Source: Spirochaetales bacterium (lineage in GTDB: Bacteria > Spirochaetota > Spirochaetia > Sphaerochaetales > Sphaerochaetaceae). Taken from it: 18,204 nt of DNA. The notes under the pieces are model-generated. The model did no database searches. It was not told the DNA's origin and saw only the letters and a program-made list of their open reading frames with translations. This document shows positions 12,888-18,204 of the stretch, piece by piece (within the stretch, counting starts at the first letter, position 1; the number at the start of each line of letters is the position of its first letter). The position numbers were made by a program, and so were the translations under genes. The stretch is taken from NCBI GenBank assembly GCA_022784805.1, contig JALFYG010000209.1, positions 1-18,204 of the forward strand. The letters run 5' to 3'.

Positions 12888-14077
12888 TGAATAATCTGAG
12901 AATAAATGAAATTGTCAGAAAAATGGAAACGGAGAGAGACTATGTAGTCTCCCTCCGTCGTTTTTTTCATGAAAATCCAGAGCTTCCAAGAGAAGAGTTC
13001 GGGACAGCAGATAGAATCGAAGAGGAACTGAAATCCTTTGGCCTGGAAACAAAAAGAGTAGATGGAACCGGCGTTTACTCAGAGATCAAGGGTAAGGGTG
13101 AAGGTAAAACCATCGTTCTTCGTGCTGATATCGATGCTCTTCCTGTGGAAGAAACTAATGGATGCGCTTTTAAAAGCAAGAAAAAAGGTGTCATGCACGC
13201 CTGTGGCCATGATGCCCATGCCGCCTCACTTCTCTTAGCTGCAAAGATTCTCTCTGAGCACAGAGATGAGTTTAATGGAACTGTAAAGCTATGTTTCCAG
13301 CAAGCTGAAGAGATTGGTTATGGAGCAATGGAGTTTATAAAGGCGGGGCTTGTGACAGGAGACAGGTCCTTTGGCATACACTTGGCTTCCAATATCCCTG
13401 TGGGAAAAGTCAGTGCTACTTCTGGCCCTAATAATGCATCTGTGGATTATTTCAAGATCACTATTAGTGGACGTGGCGCCCATGTTTCTACACCTGAAAA
13501 GGGGGTTGACGCCCTCTATGTTGCTTCTCAAATTGTTGTCTCTGCCCAGGCTCTTGTTACAAGAAGAACCAACCCAACAGACAGCGTGGTGATTGGAATT
13601 GGAAAGATGGAAGCTGGTACTGCTTATAATATTGTCGCCAAAAGCGCTGTGCTGGAGGGAACTATAAGAGTAATGTATCCAGAGATCAGGGCAAAGGTAA
13701 AGAAAGAGCTTGAAGTCCTTTCAAAGAATATTGCCTCCATCTATGGAGCTGAAGCTGAGATAGAGTATAAGGACTTTACTTCGCCGTTGATCAATCCTGT
13801 CTCTACTACAGAAGAGGTTGCCAAAGTCGCAGGAGAGGTGGTTGGAAAAGAGAATGTAATAACCAACAGGCCTTACTCTCTTGGTGGCGATGATTTTGCA
13901 GAGTTTATCCTGAGAGTTCCTGGAACATATGTATATGTTGGAAGTGGAAACGAATCTAATCCAAATACTCTTGTGGCACACCATGATGGTCTTTTTGAAA
14001 TAGACGAGGACTGCCTTTTGATTGCATCAAAACTTCATGTTGCGTACTCTCTTTCTTTCCTTGAGAATCTTATATAG
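12887..14077 (+). CDS. M20D family amidohydrolase (N-acyl/N-carbamoyl amino acid hydrolase type)
   Basis: The 396-aa protein belongs to the M20D amidohydrolases (hippuricase/aminoacylase-like). Metal ligands and the catalytic Glu are visible: Cys106 and His108 in HACGHDAH, Glu141-Glu142 in QQAEEIGYGA, His165 in GIHLASNIPVG, and the C-terminal His in VAHHDGLFEID. The inserted dimerisation domain includes GRGAHVSTPEKGVDAL. The enzyme should hydrolyse an amide on an amino-acid nitrogen, releasing a free amino acid in the cytoplasm. Its start overlaps the metQ stop, and the ATC-hydrolase-like gene follows 15 bases after its stop, so all three are one operon. Together this suggests import and breakdown of an N-acyl or N-carbamoyl sulphur amino acid; the exact substrate is inference. 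Confidence 0.88.
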   Translation: MNNLRINEIVRKMETERDYVVSLRRFFHENPELPREEFGTADRIEEELKSFGLETKRVDGTGVYSEIKGKGEGKTIVLRADIDALPVEETNGCAFKSKKKGVMHACGHDAHAASLLLAAKILSEHRDEFNGTVKLCFQQAEEIGYGAMEFIKAGLVTGDRSFGIHLASNIPVGKVSATSGPNNASVDYFKITISGRGAHVSTPEKGVDALYVASQIVVSAQALVTRRTNPTDSVVIGIGKMEAGTAYNIVAKSAVLEGTIRVMYPEIRAKVKKELEVLSKNIASIYGAEAEIEYKDFTSPLINPVSTTEEVAKVAGEVVGKENVITNRPYSLGGDDFAEFILRVPGTYVYVGSGNESNPNTLVAHHDGLFEIDEDCLLIASKLHVAYSLSFLENLI

Positions 14078-14092
14078 AGGAGTTGGAGAACA

Positions 14093-14584
14093 ATGATCAA
14101 GAATGAACCTAAATATAAGATATCGGTGCTGCAGAAGATTAGGGAACAGTTGGAACACAGGGCCCTTTGGTTATATCTCTTGTGTAAAGAAGCCAAGAAA
14201 AAGGGTCTGGAGTGGGAGGACTTTGCTCCTGATGCCATTACTCAGTGTGGCTTGATGCAGGGTGGAAACTTGGTGGAGAAGGGTGGAACAGACTCTCTTA
14301 AGGGCCTTAAGAATACTCTCTTTACAAAGTCTGCCCAGATTGTCTTTGAGATGGATGTAAAGAAGAGTACCGATGACGAACTCTTTATTGACTTCCATTA
14401 CTGCCCACTGGTCAAGGCATGGCAGAAAGCAGGTTGCAGTGACGAAGAGATAGCAAGACTATGTGACATTGCAATGTGCGGCGACCATGGAATCGGAGAG
14501 AAATATAACTCCGATTTGATTCTTGAGTCTTGTATTGCAAAGGGTGATGATATCTGCGCCCTACGATATAAGAAGAGAAAGTAA
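14093..14584 (+). CDS. L-2-amino-thiazoline-4-carboxylic acid hydrolase family protein
   Basis: The 163-aa protein resembles the ATC hydrolase family (Pfam ATC_hydrolase). The characteristic C-terminal half is HYCPLVKAWQKAG, then DEEIARLCDIAMCGDHGIG, then CIAKGDDICALRYKKRK. The characterised enzyme of Pseudomonas opens the thiazoline ring of ATC to a carbamoyl-cysteine, which a carbamoylase then converts to cysteine. Most family members are uncharacterised, so the reaction is tentative. The preceding M20D hydrolase would fit as the second enzyme, and the MetQ-like protein as the importer. GGAG lies four bases before the ATG, with GAGGAG further upstream. A terminator hairpin follows, closing the operon. 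There is no signal peptide, so it is cytoplasmic. Confidence 0.78.
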   Translation: MIKNEPKYKISVLQKIREQLEHRALWLYLLCKEAKKKGLEWEDFAPDAITQCGLMQGGNLVEKGGTDSLKGLKNTLFTKSAQIVFEMDVKKSTDDELFIDFHYCPLVKAWQKAGCSDEEIARLCDIAMCGDHGIGEKYNSDLILESCIAKGDDICALRYKKRK

Positions 14585-14594
14585 TAAACAAATG

Positions 14595-14626
14595 AGAGGC
14601 TGGAGTGATCATTCTTCAGCCTCTTT
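14595..14626 (+). terminator. Terminator of the metQ operon
   Basis: AGAGGCTG (14595-14602) pairs with CAGCCTCT (14617-14624), and the inner bases can extend the stem. The T-tract is short (CTCTTTC). Confidence 0.7.
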
Positions 14627-14884
14627 CACATAATAGTCTTATTCTTCTTTCCTCAACTGTAGCTTCTTGTTGCCTTATTCTTTCTTTTTTTGTCAGAACT
14701 AATAATTGCTAATAATATCGAAGCTATTCTAAGAACAACAATTAGAAGATGAGTGCTCTGTATGTATTTGTCGATTTAATCGTCGATTTAATTGTCGATT
14801 GATAGATTATGAATATTTAAGCAATATATAATATTCTTATATAGGAATATTAAAACGAAATTAAATAAAAGTATGAGATAAAAT
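14627..14884. other. AT-rich intergenic region without a visible gene
   Basis: About 260 bases separate the two convergent terminators. The region holds pyrimidine tracts, a three-copy 12-bp repeat, and an inverted repeat AATATTC (14830-14836) / GAATATT (14845-14851). I see no ORF with a ribosome-binding site, no tRNA and no clear promoter. Confidence 0.6.
14770..14805 (+). repeat. Three tandem 12-bp repeats
   Basis: GTCGATTTAATC, GTCGATTTAATT and GTCGATTGATAG follow one another without gaps. The first two differ by one base, and the third diverges after GTCGATT. Function unknown; possibly binding sites or slippage. Confidence 0.8.
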
Positions 14885-14908
14885 AAATGCTCCCTTTCGG
14901 AAGCATTT
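14885..14908 (-). terminator. Intrinsic terminator of efp
   Basis: On the minus strand, AAATGCTTCC pairs with GGGAGCATTT around a GAAA tetraloop (10 pairs with one G-U), followed by ATTTTAT. It begins 11 bases after the efp stop. Confidence 0.85.
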
Positions 14909-14918
14909 ATAACCTGTC

Positions 14919-15482
14919 TTAGTCGTTGACTCTTTCCAGATATTCTTTGGTTTCTGTGTTGACTCTGACCTTTTCGCCCTGCTTGATGAAGCCAGGAACT
15001 CTGATTCTAAGACCTGTCTCGAGGACAGCATCCTTTGTAACACCCTGAACTGTATCGCCTCTTGCAGCATCTTCAGTTTCTGTTACCACATAGACAACCT
15101 TACTTGGAACCTGGATATCGAGGACCTGATCTTCCCAGAGAGTAAGTCTGTATGTCTCGCCATCCTTCATGATGAACTCGTAGCCTTCGAAGCTCTTCAT
15201 TGGAACTTCAATCTGCTCATAGTTTTCAACATTCATGAAAGCGAAGTTTTCACCATCGTTGTAGAGATACTGGAATGTTCTATCTTCAATAGTGATATCT
15301 TCTGCGTTGTCCTGAGACTTCATTGTCTCTGAAAGAGTCTGTCCTGTTGCTGGGCTCTTGAGCTTAAGTCTGACGAATGCGGAACCCTTTCCTGGGTTTA
15401 CGAACTCCCTTTCGATGCAGAGGAATGGCTGGCCCTTAATAAGGAGAGCTGTACCTTTTTCAATCTGTCCTGCTTTAATCAT
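14919..15482 (-). CDS. efp: Elongation factor P
   Basis: EF-P enters the ribosomal E site and relieves stalling at consecutive prolines. The 187-aa product has the three-domain EF-P pattern: an N-terminal KOW-like domain, then two OB-like domains, with YLYNDGENFAFMN in the middle and GLRIRVPGFIKQGEKVRVNTETKEYLERV at the end in family form. The loop NPGKGSAFVR places Lys32 where E. coli Lys34 is beta-lysylated. The nearby EpmA gene and the KamA/EpmB-type gene fit this modification. The gene lies on the same strand as epmA, 153 bases downstream of its stop. It probably has its own promoter (TTTCCA, 18 bases, TATATT on the minus strand) and a strong terminator. The ribosome-binding site is modest (GAGG about 12 bases upstream of the ATG). 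Confidence 0.95.
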   Translation of the reverse strand: MIKAGQIEKGTALLIKGQPFLCIEREFVNPGKGSAFVRLKLKSPATGQTLSETMKSQDNAEDITIEDRTFQYLYNDGENFAFMNVENYEQIEVPMKSFEGYEFIMKDGETYRLTLWEDQVLDIQVPSKVVYVVTETEDAARGDTVQGVTKDAVLETGLRIRVPGFIKQGEKVRVNTETKEYLERVND

Positions 15483-15504
15483 GTTCTTTTATACCTCAGT
15501 ATTA

Positions 15505-15534
15505 AATATACTAATTAGTTTCGTGTGGTGGAAA
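15505..15534 (-). promoter_or_regulatory. Candidate efp promoter
   Basis: On the minus strand, TTTCCA (15529-15534) and TATATT (15505-15510) are separated by 18 bases. The -10 is five of six to consensus; the -35 is weaker. Confidence 0.45.
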
Positions 15535-15612
15535 TACCGCTATGTAGAATAACAGAAAGCCAATATCTCTGTAAAGAGTCAGAAAATGCAAGAATAAAAA
15601 GGAAGAACTAAT

Positions 15613-15630
15613 AGAAGATATCAATCTTCT
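15613..15630 (-). terminator. Small hairpin after epmA
   Basis: AGAAGAT (15613-15619) and ATCTTCT (15624-15630) are perfect inverted copies around a 4-base loop, just past the epmA stop. There is no T-run directly behind it, so it may only partly terminate and allow readthrough into efp. Confidence 0.35.
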
Positions 15631-15635
15631 TTAAT

Positions 15636-16613
15636 TCAATCCTTTTTAAGCATATCGCACATAGGGAAGGAGAGGATAGGAGCTATCTCATCTCCGCCAT
15701 ACTCCACAAGAAGGAGTCTGTCGAGACCTATGGCGCCTCCAGAACACTCAGGCATATCTAACTCAGCAAATGATAAATCAGCTGCGCTGATGGTGTCTCC
15801 CGAGAGTTTTCTCTCTTCTTCAAGCTTTGCCTGTTCCTTTTTGTAGTATGAGAGAATCTTTTCTTTGTCTGTCTCCTCGTCATAACAGTTGGCGATCTCG
15901 ATTCCCTTGATATACATTTCCCATCTCTTCTTGTAAGGACGGTCAGGATAGTTCTTTGCAAGGCACTCAATCTGAGCGGGATAGTCACATAAGTAGACTT
16001 CCCTGTCCTTTGGAAGGTTTGGTTCTACGTAAGTAAGGAAGATTCTATTGAAGGTGTCTTCCCAATCTTCTAAGGAAGGAACATAGAGATTGAGTCTTTC
16101 TGCTTCACTTTTCAGGTACTCATATTCCTGTGCTTTTATTAAGTCAACACCGGCATACTCTTTCATTGCTTCTTCCATTGTAATTATGAGGGGCTCGTTC
16201 TTCAGCCATGAAGTGTCAGAAATACTTGTGGCTTTGATCATCTCATGAGTCAGCTTGATGGAGTCTTTGTCTGAGTATCCCATGGTGTAGTATTCAAGCA
16301 TGGAGAACTCAGGGTTATGGACATCTCCAAGCTGCTCTGAATTTCTGAAGCATGAAGAGATTTGGAAGATTGAGCCCGAGCCCTTTGCGATCATCTCTTT
16401 CATAAAGATTTCAGGAGATGGGATAAGGTAGAACTCTTTCTCTCCCACAAACTCATTTTTAAATTGAGTGGAGAAAGTCTTTATTGTTGGTTCCGGAATA
16501 AGGGATGGAGAGAGAGTGGGGGTAAAGACTTCGAGATAATCTCTTTCTGAAAAGAAAGACCTGATATTTCTATAGAGCTCTGCCCTGGCTCTCTGGGCTT
16601 TAAAATCGATCAT
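15636..16613 (-). CDS. epmA: EF-P lysyltransferase EpmA (GenX/PoxA)
   Basis: EpmA is a class II lysyl-tRNA-synthetase paralogue that activates (R)-beta-lysine and attaches it to EF-P. The 325-aa length is that of E. coli EpmA, and there is no N-terminal anticodon-binding domain, which separates it from LysRS. Motif 1 is in RSFFSERDYLEVFTPTLSPS. Motif 2 is in IFQISSCFRNSEQLGDVHNPEFSMLEY, with the conserved Arg and Glu, and motif 3 is GGAIGLDRLLL near the C-terminus. MYIKGIEIANCYDEE is the amino-acid pocket segment. The start MIDFKAQRARAEL has no clear Shine-Dalgarno, but the ORF has no better upstream start. It is divergent from mnmE. Confidence 0.93.
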   Translation of the reverse strand: MIDFKAQRARAELYRNIRSFFSERDYLEVFTPTLSPSLIPEPTIKTFSTQFKNEFVGEKEFYLIPSPEIFMKEMIAKGSGSIFQISSCFRNSEQLGDVHNPEFSMLEYYTMGYSDKDSIKLTHEMIKATSISDTSWLKNEPLIITMEEAMKEYAGVDLIKAQEYEYLKSEAERLNLYVPSLEDWEDTFNRIFLTYVEPNLPKDREVYLCDYPAQIECLAKNYPDRPYKKRWEMYIKGIEIANCYDEETDKEKILSYYKKEQAKLEEERKLSGDTISAADLSFAELDMPECSGGAIGLDRLLLVEYGGDEIAPILSFPMCDMLKKD

Positions 16614-16644
16614 GGGGATAATATATCATAGAAGAGGATTTGAA

Positions 16645-16688
16645 TCGACTTAGAGGGGCATCTGTGTATAAAGTTAGTATTACTAACT
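16645..16688 (+). promoter_or_regulatory. mnmE promoter region with a perfect 7-bp inverted repeat
   Basis: TCGACT (16645-16650) and TATAAA (16667-16672) are 16 bases apart and point towards mnmE. AGTTAGT (16672-16678) and ACTAACT (16682-16688) form a perfect inverted repeat around ATT, across the expected start site near 16679. It could be an operator for the divergent epmA and mnmE genes. Confidence 0.4.
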
Positions 16689-16736
16689 AATCAGAATTAT
16701 TGAGTTTTGAGCCCTTTTAAGCGTATTATCAATAAT

Positions 16737-18044
16737 ATGACCGGTTATACAACAGAAGAGCCAATATATGCTTTGGCAACACCATTTTCACCATCTGCTT
16801 TAGCTGTCATCAGAACTAGCGGTACTTCATCAATTTCGCTTGTTGAAAAAGTATTTAAGGGAAGGCTGAAAGACAGGCCTTCAGGTACTGCTGTTCATGG
16901 CTGGATAGTCGATAAAAATAGAGAAAAAGTGGACGAAGTGGTGGCCCTTGTTTATACAAGCGGTCATGGATACACAGGAGAAGAAGCCGTTGAGATTATG
17001 TGTCATGGCTCTCTTCCTGTAATAAGAAAGATTTCAACCACACTTGAAGAAGCTGGCTTCAGACTGGCCCTCAGAGGAGAGTTCACCTATAGAGCTTTCC
17101 TTGGAGGAAGAATGGACCTCACTGAAGCAGAAGCTGTAGAGGAGCTTGTATCAGCAAAAGGAGAAAGAGGAAGAAAAGATGCCCTTTCCCGTCTTTCTGG
17201 CTCAATAAGAAGGGAGGCTGACAAAGCCAAGGATGAGATAATCAGCATCCTCGCTTCTCTGGAAGTTCAGCTTGATTATGGGGAGGATGACATTCCTGAA
17301 GATTGGATTTTCCCGGAAGAGAGAGTTGAAGAGATAATTGATAGACTTGAGCTGATCAGGAGAACATACGCCTCCTCACGCCTCTATTCACAGGGAGCTA
17401 AGGTAGTGTTGGCTGGAAGCACCAATGCTGGAAAATCCAGCTTGTTTAATGCTCTTTTGAAAGAAAACAGGGCCATCGTTTCTTCTGTCGCCGGTACCAC
17501 CAGGGACTACATTGAGACCCAGTGTGAGATGAAGGGAATACCTATCAGGCTCTTCGATACCGCAGGATTGAGGACTTCAGGCGATGAGATAGAAATCGAA
17601 GGCATATCCAGATCCAAAGAACTGATGGATGATGCTGATTTGGTGGTATATGTTCTTGCTCCGGGAGAGAGTGAACCTGAAGAAAAGCTGGATAATGCCA
17701 TATACATCCATTCAAAGAGCGATATTGCTCAAAGTGATGGCATCACATTCTCATCTGTCACAGGAGAGGGGCTGGATGAGGTTGTGGATGAGATAACAGG
17801 ATTCTTAAGTCGTGAGAATGCTGTTACTTCAGATGTTCCTGTAATCGAAAGTGAACGCCAAGAGAGGAAGCTGGGAGAGACTATAGACGCATTGAGGGAT
17901 GCAGAGAAATCGAAGGACTGCAGTGTGGATATTATCGCCCTATATTTCCAAGCTGCACTCTCAGCTCTTTCTGAGCTTACTGGTGAGACTACTGGCGAAG
18001 ATGTGTTGGAGGTTCTTTTCTCCTCCTTCTGTTTAGGAAAATAA
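16737..18044 (+). CDS. mnmE: tRNA uridine-5-carboxymethylaminomethyl modification GTPase MnmE
   Basis: MnmE works with MnmG to modify U34 in the wobble position of several tRNAs. The N-terminal folate-binding domain carries LRGEFTYRAFLGGRMDLTEAEAVEEL. The G domain has the P-loop GSTNAGKSS (residues 227-235), the switch TTRD, and DTAG. G4, normally NKxD, reads SKSD (326-329), so the guanine-specificity Asn is Ser. The C-terminus ends FCLGK, a variant of the CIGK motif with the conserved Cys. I prefer ATG 16737 (435 aa), because MTGYTTEEPIYALATP aligns with the usual start; a TTG at 16707 would add ten residues. No clear Shine-Dalgarno is seen. mnmG follows after one base, so the pair is one operon. 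Confidence 0.94.
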   Translation: MTGYTTEEPIYALATPFSPSALAVIRTSGTSSISLVEKVFKGRLKDRPSGTAVHGWIVDKNREKVDEVVALVYTSGHGYTGEEAVEIMCHGSLPVIRKISTTLEEAGFRLALRGEFTYRAFLGGRMDLTEAEAVEELVSAKGERGRKDALSRLSGSIRREADKAKDEIISILASLEVQLDYGEDDIPEDWIFPEERVEEIIDRLELIRRTYASSRLYSQGAKVVLAGSTNAGKSSLFNALLKENRAIVSSVAGTTRDYIETQCEMKGIPIRLFDTAGLRTSGDEIEIEGISRSKELMDDADLVVYVLAPGESEPEEKLDNAIYIHSKSDIAQSDGITFSSVTGEGLDEVVDEITGFLSRENAVTSDVPVIESERQERKLGETIDALRDAEKSKDCSVDIIALYFQAALSALSELTGETTGEDVLEVLFSSFCLGK

Positions 18045-18045
18045 A

Positions 18046-18204
18046 ATGAGAGATTATGATGCAATAGTAATTGGCGGTGGACACGCTGGAATAGAGGCAG
18101 CCCTTGCTCTTTCAAGAGAGGGTTTTGATACCTTGATGATTACCCAGAGCTTGGATGCAATTGGAAGAATGAGCTGCAATCCTGCTATCGGGGGCTTGGC
18201 CAAG
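18046..18204 (+). CDS. mnmG: tRNA modification enzyme MnmG (GidA), N-terminus only
   Basis: The 53 codons before the window end encode MRDYDAIVIGGGHAGIEAAL, the FAD-binding Rossmann start, and later RMSCNPAIGGLAK, the conserved GidA motif. MnmG is the FAD-dependent partner of MnmE. AGGA lies eight bases upstream, inside the mnmE 3' end, and only one base separates the two genes. The rest of the gene lies beyond the window. Confidence 0.95.
   Translation, partial: MRDYDAIVIGGGHAGIEAALALSREGFDTLMITQSLDAIGRMSCNPAIGGLAK

Overview
The window is a 18.2-kb piece of a bacterial chromosome with housekeeping genes at both ends and a methionine/cysteine-related segment in the middle. It is most likely from a spirochaete (Sphaerochaeta/Treponema-like). 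That is an inference from the CoaE P-loop variant GKSCSGKN directly behind polA, and from a solute-binding-protein signal peptide ending FASGSQEK without a lipobox cysteine. I could not run a phylogenetic check.

Layout. 1-3.7 kb (+): 3' part of polA, coaE and a membrane-anchored coiled-coil protein, start/stop-overlapped and closed by a terminator. 3.75-5.7 kb (+): an APH(3')-type kinase and an M20 peptidase. 5.7-6.75 kb (-): a KamA/EpmB-type radical SAM aminomutase. 6.8-8.35 kb (+): an MFS/GPH-like transporter with a clear promoter and terminator. 8.4-8.75 kb: a compact locus that looks like a type I toxin-antitoxin pair. It has a 39-codon hydrophobic peptide on the minus strand with a 9-nt perfect Shine-Dalgarno, a short convergent plus-strand RNA with its own promoter and terminator, and inverted repeats joining the two RNA ends. 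8.9-9.6 kb (+): deoD. 9.65-14.6 kb (+): metN-metI, then metQ, an M20D amidohydrolase and an ATC-hydrolase-family gene. 14.9-16.6 kb (-): efp and epmA. 16.7 kb to the end (+): mnmE and the start of mnmG.

The central segment is the most unusual. Both methionine-transport units are preceded by a short ORF rich in Met codons (one also has Met-Cys-Met-Cys) and by an intrinsic terminator. In the metN leader, regions 1:2, 2:3 and 3:4 are arranged as in a classical ribosome-mediated attenuator. The metQ leader has 7 Met in 24 codons, and the terminator 5' arm lies on three consecutive Met codons. The metQ product appears circularly permuted: the half that is normally C-terminal comes first. Its two operon partners suggest scavenging of cysteine/methionine precursors such as thiazoline or N-acyl/N-carbamoyl amino acids.

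EF-P with a modifiable lysine, EpmA and a KamA/EpmB-type aminomutase all occur within 11 kb, enough for EF-P beta-lysylation. No tRNA, rRNA, CRISPR array or complete insertion sequence was seen.
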